Notes: a model not told the origin generated them from the sequence alone. 64,000 nt of DNA from Actinocorallia herbida (GCF_003751225.1 NZ_RJKE01000001.1:9300001-9364000), one strand, 5' to 3'. Shown: positions 1-8,061, numbered from the stretch's first letter. Translations and numbers: made by a program.

Positions 1-792
1 CACGCCCACCCCGACGACGAGGTGATCGGCACCGGGGGAGTCTTCGCCCGCGCCGCCGCCCTCGGTATCCGGACCGTCCTGGTCACCTGCACGAACGGGG
101 AGCAAGGCGACGGACCGGGCGGGGTCAAGCCCGGCGAGGAAGGCCACGACCCGGCCGGGGTCCGCGAGACCCGGCTGAAGGAACTCGCCCGCTCCGCCGA
201 GATCCTCGGCATCGAACACGTCGAACTCCTCGGCTACGCGGACTCCGGCATGGTGGGCTGGGCGGCCAACACCGCCCCCGGCTCGTTCGCCGCCGCCGAC
301 CTCGACGCCGCCACCGACAAGCTCGTCGCCCTCATGGAGCACTATCGCCCGCAGGTCGTCGTCACCTACGACGCGAACGGCAACTACGGCCACCCCGACC
401 ACATCCAGGCACACCGCGTCGCCGTCGCCGCCGCCGAGCGCAGCGGCATCCCCGAGCGGCTGTACGCCACCGCCATGCCCCGCTCGGCCATGGCCGAGAT
501 GGGCCGGATGGCCCGCGAGCAGGAGTGGGGCCTGGACTGGCCCGAGCTGGAAGAGGGCGCCGAGCCGGAGTTCGGCACCCCCGACGAGCTCGTCACCACT
601 GTGGTGGACGTCACCGAGTACTTCGAGCGCAAGGCCGAGGCCCTCCAGGCGCACGCCAGCCAGAGCGACGGCTCCTTCCTGTTCACCCTGCCCAAGGAGG
701 CCCAGCTGATGTTCCTCGGCCACGAGGCCTTCTCCCGCATCCGCGGCGAGACCACCGCCGACACCGAGGACCTCTTCGCCGGCCTCACCTGA
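1..792 (+). CDS. PIG-L family deacetylase (MshB-like), 5'-truncated by window edge
   Basis: Zn-dependent N-acetylglucosaminyl deacetylase of the PIG-L/LmbE family. The open frame runs in from base 1, and its first visible residues give the metal-binding signature AHPDDE (bases 4-21), so the true start lies upstream. Later come a YDANGNYGHPDHIQAHR segment holding the second metal-binding histidines and a C-terminal KAEAL helix with a QSDGSF segment. In actinomycetes this family includes MshB and Mca of mycothiol metabolism. The GNYGHPDH form is closer to MshB than to Mca as I remember them, but a general PIG-L deacetylase is equally possible. The stop is at 790-792 and the SAM-IV riboswitch follows within 50 bp. 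Confidence 0.8.
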   Translation, partial: HAHPDDEVIGTGGVFARAAALGIRTVLVTCTNGEQGDGPGGVKPGEEGHDPAGVRETRLKELARSAEILGIEHVELLGYADSGMVGWAANTAPGSFAAADLDAATDKLVALMEHYRPQVVVTYDANGNYGHPDHIQAHRVAVAAAERSGIPERLYATAMPRSAMAEMGRMAREQEWGLDWPELEEGAEPEFGTPDELVTTVVDVTEYFERKAEALQAHASQSDGSFLFTLPKEAQLMFLGHEAFSRIRGETTADTEDLFAGLT

Positions 793-798
793 GGGGGG

Positions 799-829
799 TT
801 GCGGGAGGTCGGGGACGTCCTGCTATATT
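799..829 (+). promoter_or_regulatory. Possible promoter of the SAM-IV leader
   Basis: TTGCGG (799-804) and TATATT (824-829) are separated by 19 bp and lie about 10 bp upstream of the riboswitch start. The spacing is longer than ideal, so this is a weak call supported mainly by position and by the AT-rich hexamer in GC-rich DNA. Confidence 0.3.
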
Positions 830-838
830 TCGGGCCAG

Positions 839-950
839 GTCATGAGTGCCAGCGTCAAGCCCCGGCTTGCTGGCCGCCAACCCTCCTCCGCGGCGGGGTG
901 GTCCGGGTGACGACCAGGCCCGACGCAAAGGCGCCGGGCAAGCGCGGATT
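839..950 (+). ncRNA. SAM-IV riboswitch
   Basis: The leader begins GGTCATGAGTGCCAGCG and continues CAAGCCCCGGCTTGCTGGC, with a G-rich hairpin (CCCTCCTCCGCGGCGGGG) and a closing GTGACGACC that pairs with GGTC at 839. Near 935-948 it has the GGCAAGCGCGG segment that forms the pseudoknot. I recognise these as the conserved blocks of the actinobacterial SAM-IV class. It binds S-adenosylmethionine and normally represses the downstream gene. The next gene, a class V aminotransferase at 997, fits the sulfur-metabolism regulon. The bases between 950 and the start codon could hold the expression platform, possibly by masking the GGGAGG ribosome site. Confidence 0.9.
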
Positions 951-996
951 CCCCGGACGGCGTTCCCGGAATCCATGAGGAGCCCGGGAGGCCCCC

Positions 997-2190
997 ATGA
1001 CCGTTCTCACGTCACTTCCCGCCGTCGTCGGCCTTGACGCCCCCGTCCCCGTCCGCGACGGGTTCACCGGCTACGCCAACTTCGACTACGCCGCCTCCGC
1101 GCCCTGTCTCCAGGCGGTGGCCGACGCCGTGGCGCAGGCCCTGCCCTACTACAGCAGCGTCCACCGGGGCGCGGGCTACGCCTCCCAGGTGACGACCCGC
1201 GCCTACGAGGACGCCCGCGAGACCGTCCGGGAGTTCCTCGGTGGGCCGCAGTCGGTGATCTTCACCCGCAACACCACCGACGCGTTCAACCTCCTCGCCC
1301 GCGCCGTGCCGCAGGGCACGTCGGTCGTGGTGTTCACCTCCGAGCACCACGCCACCCAGCTGCCGTGGCGCCGCGCCGTCCGGCTGCCGATCCCCGCGAG
1401 CCCGGCCGAGGCGCTCACCGCCGCCGAGAACGCGCTGCGCGCCTGCCCGGAGGGGCCGCGCCTGCTCGTCGTCACCGCCGCGTCGAACGTCACCGGGGAG
1501 CTGTGGCCGATCCGCGAGCTCGCCGACGTCGCCCACCGCTGCGGCGCCCGCATCGCGATCGACGCCGCCCAGCTCGCCCCGCACCGTCCGTTCGACGCCG
1601 CCCCGTACGACTACGTGGCCCTGTCCGGCCACAAGCTGTACGCGCCGTTCGGCGCAGGCGTCCTCGCGGGCCGCGCCGACTGGCTGCGCGCCGCCGACCC
1701 GTACCTGCGCGGCGGCGGCGCCACCCGCAGTGTCACCGCCGAAGGCGCCGTCGCCTGGGCCGCCGACCCCGAGCAGCGGCACGAGGCGGGCACCCCCAAC
1801 GTGCTCGGCGCGATCGCCATCGCCGCGGCCTGCCGCGCCCTCACCGACTGGCACGGCATCGTCGCCGAGGAGGAGCGCCTGCTCGCCCGGCTCCGCGACG
1901 GCCTCGCCGCTCTGCCCGGCGTCCGCGAACTCTCCCTCTGGGGCCCCGGCCACCCCCGCGTGGGCATCGTCTCCTTCACCGTCGACGGCCACAGCGCCCG
2001 CTCCGTCGCCGAATACCTCTCCGACGTCCACGGCATCGGCGTCCGCGACGGCAAGTTCTGCGCCCACCCCCTCGTCGCCACCCTCACCTCCTCCCCCGAG
2101 ACCACCGCCCTCCGCGCCAGCCTCGGCCTGGGCACCACCGACGAGCACGTGGACCGCCTCCTCACCGCGCTCTCGACCCTCCCCGCCTGA
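997..2190 (+). CDS. Aminotransferase class V (cysteine desulfurase-like), PLP-dependent
   Basis: A 397-residue fold-type I PLP enzyme of the NifS/CsdA-like class V group. Visible are an FTRNTTDAFN substrate/PLP loop, an AIDAAQLAPH segment (PLP-binding Asp, with Gln stacking), and the Schiff-base lysine in ALSGHKLYAP (about residue 212). Near the C-terminus is GIGVRDGKFCAHPL, where the Cys may be catalytic if the enzyme is a true desulfurase. The ATG at 997 follows a GGGAGG ribosome site. The SAM-IV riboswitch directly upstream implies control by S-adenosylmethionine and a role in sulfur amino-acid metabolism. The exact reaction (desulfurase, lyase or transaminase) cannot be told from sequence. 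Confidence 0.8.
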   Translation: MTVLTSLPAVVGLDAPVPVRDGFTGYANFDYAASAPCLQAVADAVAQALPYYSSVHRGAGYASQVTTRAYEDARETVREFLGGPQSVIFTRNTTDAFNLLARAVPQGTSVVVFTSEHHATQLPWRRAVRLPIPASPAEALTAAENALRACPEGPRLLVVTAASNVTGELWPIRELADVAHRCGARIAIDAAQLAPHRPFDAAPYDYVALSGHKLYAPFGAGVLAGRADWLRAADPYLRGGGATRSVTAEGAVAWAADPEQRHEAGTPNVLGAIAIAAACRALTDWHGIVAEEERLLARLRDGLAALPGVRELSLWGPGHPRVGIVSFTVDGHSARSVAEYLSDVHGIGVRDGKFCAHPLVATLTSSPETTALRASLGLGTTDEHVDRLLTALSTLPA

Positions 2191-2388
2191 CCGCTTCCCG
2201 CCTGGCCCCCTCGCCGTCCGCCCCCACCCCTCTCGCCGTCCGACCTCACGCTCCTCGCCGTCCGACCCCGTGGCCCGTCCCGCGCCTGGTCGGCTCGGCG
2301 GGTCTCGGTTCGTTGGGGGAGCAGGTCGTGTCGGGGTTGTCGGGCGGACTGCGGACGGTCACGATGGTGGGGCCGATGGGGGTGGGAG

Positions 2389-3579
2389 TTGCTGGGGCGG
2401 ATCAGTGTGGAATGGGCGGAAGAGCCCTATCCGGTACTCGGAGACCGGGAAGGGCTGCCCGCCGGGATGCTCATGGAGGAGCTCGCGGGCCTCTGGGACC
2501 TGCTGGCCGACAGCCTCACCCGGATGGGGCCCGGCTGCCTGTGGCCGGGGGCGCTGCGCTGGCACGCGACCTACGGGTGGCAGGTGCTCGAAGTGCCCCC
2601 GCTCGGCTCCGGCGAACCGCCTCTGCCGGACACTCCGGGCGCGCGGGCGCGCGACGTCTGGGCGATCGTCCACGGCCTCGTGCGGGTCGCGGCGGGCCGG
2701 CCGCCCCGTGACCTCGGCGACGTGTTCGCCCTGCTCGACCTGCACGCCGGGGAGTTCCCGCACGGGCTCGACGCGATCGTCCGCGCCCTGCTCGTCGGCG
2801 CCGACCCGCGCGCGGTCCTCGCCGCGGTCCGGACCGAAGGCGAAGACGGCGAGGTGCGCGTGCGCCCCGCGGCCGAGACTGCGGTCGGCTCGCGCAAGGC
2901 CAAGGGCGACCCCGAGATGGACAACGAGGACGCCTTCGCCGTCGTCCGCGACATCCACGGCGCGGTCCTCCTCGTCGTCTGCGACGGCGTCACCGGCGAA
3001 GGCGACGGTTCGGGCGCGCGGGCGGCCCGGGCCGCGGTCGAGGCGGTCCGCGCCTACTTCTGCCGGGACGACCACCAGGGCCTCACCGCGGGCGTCGCGG
3101 TCGCCGACACCGCGGTGAACGCGCTGACGAAGGGCGCCTCCACCTTCCTGGGCGCCTCCGTGGCCCCCTCGGGAGAAGTGGACCTCGCCCTCGTCGGCGA
3201 CAGTCCCGCCTGGCTGGTCCGGAGGCTCCCCGACGGCGCGCGGATCGCCTTCCGGCTCACCCCCGACCAGACCGTCCTCGCCGAGGAGATCCGTACCGAC
3301 CCGGCCGCCCAGTGGGGCGGATCGCTGCTGACAAGGCACCTCGGCGGCTACGCCGACGAACCTTTCACCACGTCGGTGCAGACCGTCCCCGGTGACCTCC
3401 TCGTCCTGCTCAGCGACGGCGCCGCCGTGCCGTCGGACACCTGGTTCGGCGACGACCTCGCCGCACTCGCCTCCGCCCACCCCTCGGCCCCCGGCCTCGC
3501 CGCCGCACTCGTGGCCCGCGCCGAGAACCTGGGCGGCCGCGACAACGCCACCGCCCTCATCGCCGAAATCCTCCCCTGA
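2389..3579 (+). CDS. PP2C-family protein phosphatase with N-terminal extension
   Basis: The C-terminal half is a PPM/PP2C Ser/Thr phosphatase. It has MDNEDAF (about residue 180) for metal binding, VVCDGVTGEG for the first-metal Asp-Gly, VGDSPAWLV, LLSDGAAV, and the terminal GGRDNATALI Asp-Asn pair. The first 150 residues match nothing I recognise and may sense or localise. The open frame begins at TTG 2389, but GTG at 2407 has a better-placed GGGGCGG at 2394-2400 and is a likely true start. It stands alone between the aminotransferase and the oppositely oriented metallophosphoesterase, so it may regulate a kinase or sigma-factor cascade, but no partner lies alongside. Confidence 0.75.
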   Translation: MLGRISVEWAEEPYPVLGDREGLPAGMLMEELAGLWDLLADSLTRMGPGCLWPGALRWHATYGWQVLEVPPLGSGEPPLPDTPGARARDVWAIVHGLVRVAAGRPPRDLGDVFALLDLHAGEFPHGLDAIVRALLVGADPRAVLAAVRTEGEDGEVRVRPAAETAVGSRKAKGDPEMDNEDAFAVVRDIHGAVLLVVCDGVTGEGDGSGARAARAAVEAVRAYFCRDDHQGLTAGVAVADTAVNALTKGASTFLGASVAPSGEVDLALVGDSPAWLVRRLPDGARIAFRLTPDQTVLAEEIRTDPAAQWGGSLLTRHLGGYADEPFTTSVQTVPGDLLVLLSDGAAVPSDTWFGDDLAALASAHPSAPGLAAALVARAENLGGRDNATALIAEILP

Positions 3580-3598
3580 CGGTGCTGAGCGCTTCCGA

Positions 3599-4447
3599 TC
3601 ACAGCACCACGCGGGGCAGTTCGGGGGCCTTCGCCCGCTTCTGCCATTCGCGGGGATAGCCCAGCGACACCTCCTCGAACCTGACGCCGTCGTACCGGGT
3701 CTCGCGCGGGATGTGCAGATGACCGTAGATCATCGTCTTGACGTTGAACCTGCGATGCCAGTCGGCCGTCGCCGTCGTTCCGCACCACTGCGCGAACTCC
3801 GGATACCAGAGCACCTCGGTGGGGTTGCGCACCAGCGGCCAGTGGTTCACCAGGACCAGCGGCACTTCCGGGTCGCACGCCGCGAGCCGCCGCTCGGTGA
3901 GCGCCACCCGAGCCGCGCACCAGGCCTCGCGGCTCGGGTACGGATCCGGGTGCAGCAGGTTCTCGTCGACGCACACGATGCCCGTCTCGTACGCGTATGC
4001 GAGTCCCTCCTCCTTGGTCGTGCACCCCGGCGGAAGGAACGAGTAGTCGTAGAGCAGGAAGAGCGGCGCGATGAGAGCGGGGCCGCCGCTTCCCTCCCAC
4101 AGGGGATACGGATCCTCCGGCGTGACGACGCCGAGACCCCGGCACATCTCGACGAGGTACTCGTACCGGGCGACTCCGCGCAGGCCGTCGGCCGCGTCCC
4201 GGACCGTCCACAGCTCGTGGTTCCCGGGGACCCAGACGACCTTCGCGAACCGCCGCGTGAGAGTGCGCAACGCCCACTCGATATCGGCCACCTTGTCCGC
4301 GACGTCCCCCGCCACGATGAGCCAGTCCTCATCCGACGTAGGCCGCAGACCCTCAGTGACCACCCGATTATCCGCATAAGACACATGCAGATCACTAACC
4401 GCCAAAAGCCTAGGTTCCACCCCCACATCATGCCCTCCACTCCCCAT
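3599..4447 (-). CDS. Calcineurin-like metallophosphoesterase
   Basis: A 282-residue dinuclear metal phosphoesterase. In order it shows SDLHVSYADN (metal-binding D-x-H), VAGDVADK (GD), VPGNHELW (GNHE), a histidine in LVNHWPL and the C-terminal YGHLHIP (GHxH). The set of motifs is complete, so it should be catalytically competent, with substrate unknown. The ATG at 4447 lies inside a 20-bp palindrome containing a perfect parS sequence (4447-4462), so ParB binding there could affect its transcription or translation. It converges on the PP2C gene with about 20 bp between stops. Confidence 0.8.
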   Translation of the reverse strand: MGSGGHDVGVEPRLLAVSDLHVSYADNRVVTEGLRPTSDEDWLIVAGDVADKVADIEWALRTLTRRFAKVVWVPGNHELWTVRDAADGLRGVARYEYLVEMCRGLGVVTPEDPYPLWEGSGGPALIAPLFLLYDYSFLPPGCTTKEEGLAYAYETGIVCVDENLLHPDPYPSREAWCAARVALTERRLAACDPEVPLVLVNHWPLVRNPTEVLWYPEFAQWCGTTATADWHRRFNVKTMIYGHLHIPRETRYDGVRFEEVSLGYPREWQKRAKAPELPRVVL

Positions 4448-4462
4448 GTTTCACGTGAAACA
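4447..4462. promoter_or_regulatory. parS: parS centromere site (ParB-binding)
   Basis: TGTTTCACGTGAAACA is a perfect 16-bp palindrome identical to the bacterial parS consensus. Flanking bases extend the symmetry to 20 bp (CATGTTTCACGTGAAACATG, 4445-4464). It overlaps the start codon of the metallophosphoesterase. In actinomycetes parS sites cluster around oriC and are bound by ParB for origin segregation, so this end of the window may be origin-proximal. It is the only copy I found here. Confidence 0.85.
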
Positions 4463-4488
4463 TGCCACCCGTTCGCACCCCCGCCGGC

Positions 4489-4893
4489 TCAGTTCGCCGC
4501 CAACCGCCCGAACCACCGCGCCACCGAGTCCTTGTACCCCTGCGGCATCACCAGCCCGGCCACCTCCTCCTCCCGGAACAGCCCGATCTCCTTGTGCTCG
4601 TGGCTGATCCGAGGCCCCGTGTTCCCCTCCAGCAACGCGCACCCGTGCGTCACGATGAACACGAACCGTCCCGCCAGCGGCTCGTACACCCACGCGTCCA
4701 GCAGCTCCCCGGCCTCGACCCGCCACCCGCTCTCCTCCTCGATCTCCCGCACCACGCACTCCGCGGGCCCCTCCCCGGCCTCCAGCCTCCCCCCTGGCAG
4801 CTCCCACTCCTCCCGCTCGTTCTTCAGCAGCAGCACCCGCCCCTCCCCGTCCACCACGACCCCCTTGACCGACACCGGAAAAACCCCAGCCAC
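4489..4893 (-). CDS. NUDIX hydrolase
   Basis: A 134-residue single-domain NUDIX protein. The Nudix box sits at about residues 34-57: GGRLEAGE, seven residues, then REIEEESGW, a full GX5EX7REUXEEXGU with Trp as the final hydrophobic. It should hydrolyse a nucleoside diphosphate linked to another moiety, with Mg2+ bound by the box glutamates. The length is typical for MutT-like or ADP-ribose-type family members, and the substrate cannot be assigned. It lies 40 bp upstream of the parS palindrome in the same direction as the metallophosphoesterase, so the two could be co-transcribed through parS. Confidence 0.8.
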   Translation of the reverse strand: MAGVFPVSVKGVVVDGEGRVLLLKNEREEWELPGGRLEAGEGPAECVVREIEEESGWRVEAGELLDAWVYEPLAGRFVFIVTHGCALLEGNTGPRISHEHKEIGLFREEEVAGLVMPQGYKDSVARWFGRLAAN

Positions 4894-4953
4894 CCCGACC
4901 CCTCTCCCAGTCCCGGCCCCGATCGTAACCCGCCCGCACGACCCCGCAGAAAG

Positions 4954-4962
4954 TTATCCACA
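4954..4962 (+). promoter_or_regulatory. Consensus DnaA box
   Basis: TTATCCACA is the exact 9-mer DnaA box. It is a single copy, about 490 bp from the parS site, upstream of the NUDIX gene and 60 bp before the small membrane protein gene. One isolated box does not make an origin. It could titrate DnaA, regulate a neighbour or be chance. Confidence 0.5.
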
Positions 4963-5023
4963 GACCCCGGGACCAACGCTACGTTGCTCCCAGCACCCAA
5001 CCCCTCAACGAGCGGAACCCCCC

Positions 5024-5242
5024 ATGAAGTGGCTAAAAGCCCTAGGAATCACCGCCTTCTGGTGGCTACTCATCGGCACCGCGGCCGCCCTGGCCGCAGA
5101 TCTGGCTTTCGGCCTGGACGACTCACTCGCCCGCCTCCTCATCTTCGTGGCCTTCTTCGTCCTCGGCCTCATCCAGGCCATCCGTTACCTCCGCTCCAAC
5201 GGCGCCAGAGGCCGCATCATCCCCGCCCGCCCCACCCCCTGA
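5024..5242 (+). CDS. Small two-helix membrane protein, hypothetical
   Basis: A 72-residue protein with two hydrophobic stretches: residues about 7-26 (ITAFWWLLIGTAAALAA) and 36-52 (ARLLIFVAFFVLGLIQA). They are joined by a short acidic turn and followed by a basic tail rich in Arg and Pro. It probably spans the membrane twice with a basic C-terminal tail. The ATG at 5024 is preceded by GAGCGGA. No family recognised. It is transcribed away from the NUDIX gene and stands alone. Confidence 0.6.
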   Translation: MKWLKALGITAFWWLLIGTAAALAADLAFGLDDSLARLLIFVAFFVLGLIQAIRYLRSNGARGRIIPARPTP

Positions 5243-5616
5243 CCCTCGGGATCCAACGCGGCCCATCGCCGAGATGAACCTCGGCGATGCGCGGCACCCC
5301 GACCACCTCAGGCGCAACACCCGCGAGCGCCACCAGAGCCTGTTGCGAGCATCTCGTCGGCGGTGTCCGTCCGCCCAGCGAAATCCTCGATCACCAACCG
5401 GAGAGAGGCGGCCTCTTCCAACGCTGCGCCGTGGATTCTCCGCCGACCTCCCGGGCGTCCTCGTGGAGCACATAGGCCCCTCGATGCAAGGCCAAGGCGA
5501 CCACCCGGTCGAGCGCCCGAAGGTCGTCGGTCTGATCCATGCCGAGGACTTCCGTCGCCACGTCACCGCATTGAGGACGACCCACCAGAACCCGCCGGTG
5601 CCGTCTCGCAGAGTCG
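5243..5616. other. Intergenic stretch without a supported gene
   Basis: About 370 bp. A minus-strand open frame of 77 codons (5391-5624) has a faintly enzyme-like C-terminal look (VLVG..., LALHRGAYVLHEDAREV), but no start context or clear family supports it. It may be decayed coding DNA. Nothing else seen. Confidence 0.4.
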
Positions 5617-6135
5617 TCACTCACTCGGGCCGGTCCGCGAAGGCCGTCGAGAGCCCGTCCGATTCCCCGTCGGCGTAGTCGACACCGAAAGATCCCTGCC
5701 GCTGAACACCGGACATCCGAGTGACCGCGTTAGGGCTCTCCGCTGCCGCCCGGTCAGCTCGTTGGCGAAGACCACGGCGCCGGCGTCGGTCTGGGCCAGG
5801 CAGGTGGCTATCTCCCGCACCTTTCCCGAGGTCATCAGCATCCGTGAGGAGTAAGGCCGATCCATGTTGGCCTTCCCGCCCGAAGACCCGCCCTTCCGGT
5901 GCCCGGAGATCCCCCGCCGCTGCACGAACCGCCCCACCACGCTCCCACCGAGTCCGGTCACCTCCGCGGCGAGCGCATCCATGACCTCGCCATGGTCCTT
6001 CCGCTTCGCCGAGAACAGCCCGGCGATGACCACACCGTTCGCACAGATCGCCGCCGACGGTTCGAGCACCGCCGAGGGCACGCCCTCACTCCCGCGAACC
6101 TTCCGAACCGGTGGGCGCCACCGCGAGTACCGCAT
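5617..6135 (-). CDS. Orphan HflX N-terminal-domain-like protein
   Basis: A 172-residue protein. Its central 110 residues resemble the N-terminal nucleotide-binding domain of the GTPase HflX: VVIAGLFSAKRKDHGEV, LGGSVVGRFVQRRGIS, SGKVREIA, DAGAVVFANELTGRQRRAL and LGCPVFSGRDL. The G domain (G1 to G4 motifs) is entirely absent, so it is not a GTPase. Either it is a stand-alone relative of the HflX N-domain or a relic of a truncated gene. The last 30 residues are low-complexity and may be read-through. The ATG at 6135 is the only good start. Confidence 0.5.
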   Translation of the reverse strand: MRYSRWRPPVRKVRGSEGVPSAVLEPSAAICANGVVIAGLFSAKRKDHGEVMDALAAEVTGLGGSVVGRFVQRRGISGHRKGGSSGGKANMDRPYSSRMLMTSGKVREIATCLAQTDAGAVVFANELTGRQRRALTRSLGCPVFSGRDLSVSTTPTGNRTGSRRPSRTGPSE

Positions 6136-6622
6136 GACTCAAGACGCTAGCAACCCGCCTCCACCACCGACCCTGCGATCACCGCCGGCACAGGGCCGAC
6201 TCGTCGGCGGCCGGGGTCCAGAGCGTCCGGGGGCGGCAGCGGCCTTGGCACCCGATCGGCCACGAGCCGGAGGAGGGCGGGGCCACTGGGCTTCTTCGGC
6301 GGCCCGCGGGCGAACCCGGGAGCGTCCTCTCACCCGCCCTCCTTCGCCGCGTAATCCCGCATGGGGCGTCCTGTCCGGCCTTCTGCGGGAGAGTAGCGGG
6401 CGCCTCCGACATGTTGTTTCGGCTTCCGGCCAATGCCAATCGATCCCGTCAGAAGCCGTTGAGGTCGGGCGCGGGAGGGTTGGGATGGTCTAGAAAGTGG
6501 CCCGGCATTCGGCGTTCCTCGGAGGTAGGGTCCTGCGCCCCAGCCGTTCTCGGCACCGAACTAGATGATCTGTCGGTATTCGGGGCTGAGGCCCCCTGGC
6601 CGACCCGTGACTTCGTAACACA
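6136..6622. other. Gene-poor chromosomal flank left of the element
   Basis: About 490 bp with only short overlapping frames and no motif or ribosome site worth reporting. It lies between the HflX-N-like gene and the terminator that once served tRNA-Pro. Confidence 0.4.
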
Positions 6623-6657
6623 CTGAGGGCCGTGATCCAATGGATCACGGCCCTCAG
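6623..6657 (-). terminator. Original chromosomal terminator of tRNA-Pro, now separated from it
   Basis: A perfect 16-bp inverted repeat, CTGAGGGCCGTGATCC (6623-6638) and its complement (6642-6657), with a 3-base loop. It sits just beyond the left tRNA-Pro 3' fragment. Before element insertion it would have followed the tRNA 3' end on the minus strand. A near-identical hairpin carried by the element (22166-22199) now does that job. Confidence 0.7.
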
Positions 6658-6660
6658 CGG

Positions 6661-6712
6661 CTGGTCGGGGTGGCGGGATTTGAACCCACGGCCTCTTCGT
6701 CCCGAACGAAGC
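6661..6712. repeat. attL: 52-bp direct repeat holding the 3' part of tRNA-Pro
   Basis: Fifty-two bases identical to 22202-22253. They contain the tRNA-Pro 3' end (encoded CCA, acceptor 3' strand, T arm, variable region and anticodon arm) and then diverge at 6713 from the tRNA 5' half. This is the classic signature of tyrosine-integrase insertion into a tRNA gene, and it marks the left boundary of the AICE. Confidence 0.92.
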
Positions 6713-6803
6713 AAATCGCGATCTTCACAGGTGCCGATCAGGCTTTGACCTGCTCTGAGAGTCCGCAAAGGTCTGTCAGGGTCCGTGCTCGCCCATCGCA
6801 GTT

Positions 6804-6823
6804 GTCACTCACTTCGTCACCCA
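6804..6823 (+). promoter_or_regulatory. Candidate left arm-type integrase sites
   Basis: GTCACTCA (6804-6811) and GTCACCCA (6816-6823) are direct repeats with starts 12 bp apart. The right arm carries GTCACCCA and GACACTCA with the same 12-bp step (22148 and 22160). They lie inside the element near both cores, where integrase arm sites are expected. Confidence 0.5.
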
Positions 6824-7079
6824 CCTTGGCTGGCTCACCCGGTAGCAAGACAGCCCGGAAGGTAGGTGCCTTTAGGCCCCGAGAACAGGAAGCGGCCCCT
6901 CAACCAATCATCCCGGCCACACGCCAGCCTTAGGCTGCGCCGCACTGATCGGGGTCCAGTCAACAGTCTCTGGTTGTTTGCACCGGTTCGGCCCATCAGC
7001 CCTACTCCCCGTGGCTCCCGCAGAAGCAGCCTGCGTTCCTCGGCACTGGTCCGAAGTGTTCGTTAGGATGAACGGCGAA
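6824..7079. other. Left-end element DNA without a supported gene
   Basis: Between the arm-type repeats and the terminator of the HEPN-like gene. Short frames only, none with motif or start-site support. It contains no second copy of the core repeat. Confidence 0.35.
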
Positions 7080-7116
7080 CCCGATCGCGTTCCTAATTGC
7101 TGAGTAACGTGATCGG
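7080..7116 (-). terminator. Hairpin downstream of the HEPN/zinc-ribbon-like gene
   Basis: CCCGATCGCGTT and AACGTGATCGGG form a nearly perfect stem with a 13-base loop just beyond the stop at 7126 on the minus strand. A U-tract is weak, so it could be a factor-independent terminator or simply a protective 3' hairpin. Confidence 0.5.
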
Positions 7117-7125
7117 GGAAATTAC

Positions 7126-8061
7126 CTAATCGTTTCCGTAGTCCGGCTCATAGTCCTCCAAGTAGCGATCTTGGATGCTGGTCTCGACCGTCCATGTGCG
7201 TTGCTGCTCAAGGTCAGCGGCGGCGATCTCCGAATTGCTCGTCAGGCTCAAGTTGCAGCCGGGGCAAGCGAGTGCAGTCGCCAAGTAGACGACATCACGA
7301 ACTATTTGATCGTCGATCAGTTGCTCACGAGTGGCTCTGGCAAGCTCAAGCGTTTCGTCAGCATCGGAACCACAGGCCGGGCACGGAACCTTTTCAGTGA
7401 TTCGCTCTTTGAGAGCTTCGTAATCCTTCATCGTCCACGCCCAACTCGGGAACATCTTTGCAGGTGGAGCCTCCTGAGGTGGTGCTGAAGGCAGGGAGTT
7501 GAAGTATGCTTTCGCCAGCCTGATTCGCTCGGAGACTTCATGCCTAAGCTTCTTGTCCGCTTCGGCGGCAAGTCCACGGCCGTGGCGCATGAGCTCTTCG
7601 CCTACAACATCGTCGGGATCGAGGTGGAGATGTGCGCACAGCACTTCAGTGACGCGAACGAATTTCGGCAACCAGTGGTGATCAGAAATGTTGAGAGCTG
7701 AGCTACTTGTGTGCAGCTCTGCGTTTCTGAGCCCAAGCAAGTAAGCCGCTTCTTCATCGACCGTGGCGAAATCCGGAACGATCCTGGATAGACGTAGCCT
7801 TACAGTGGTAGCAGTGATCGACTTGGGTTGGGGTAGCGCGCCGTCTTTGCGGGGAGCAGCGGGGTACCCGGCTGCGTGCATGATTGAATCCCCGGTCGGA
7901 TCAGCAAGCAGCGTGGGGTGAATCTTGGCCAACGGGGACCGCATTAGAAACTCCAGCCCGAGAAGGAGCCACGTGACTGCTGCGTCATCAGCACTATGTG
8001 CGCTCTCCGCCCGGTGGAAGTAAAGCTGGGCTTTGGCTACAAATCCTTCATAATCCCACAT
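7126..8061 (-). CDS. HEPN-like protein with split zinc ribbon, hypothetical
   Basis: A 311-residue protein. The N-terminal 180 residues are helix-rich and carry LRNAELHTS (R112-x4-H117), the RN-x3-H form of the HEPN ribonuclease motif. The C-terminal part has two Cys pairs, CPAC (227-230) and CPGC (266-269), likely a zinc ribbon, and an acidic tail. Known HEPN proteins are often metal-independent RNases in defence and toxin systems; RNase activity here is inferred. The ATG overlaps the stop of the upstream 2OG-oxygenase-like gene (TAATG), so the two are translationally coupled. GC is lower than in the chromosome. I do not recognise the full-length family. Confidence 0.55.
   Translation of the reverse strand: MWDYEGFVAKAQLYFHRAESAHSADDAAVTWLLLGLEFLMRSPLAKIHPTLLADPTGDSIMHAAGYPAAPRKDGALPQPKSITATTVRLRLSRIVPDFATVDEEAAYLLGLRNAELHTSSSALNISDHHWLPKFVRVTEVLCAHLHLDPDDVVGEELMRHGRGLAAEADKKLRHEVSERIRLAKAYFNSLPSAPPQEAPPAKMFPSWAWTMKDYEALKERITEKVPCPACGSDADETLELARATREQLIDDQIVRDVVYLATALACPGCNLSLTSNSEIAAADLEQQRTWTVETSIQDRYLEDYEPDYGND

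Noticed and set aside
5391-5624. Minus-strand 77-codon frame with a faint dihydropteroate-synthase-like C-terminal look
   Set aside because: Only a loose resemblance over 40 residues, no start context, and overlap with the HflX-N-like gene. Not strong enough to annotate.
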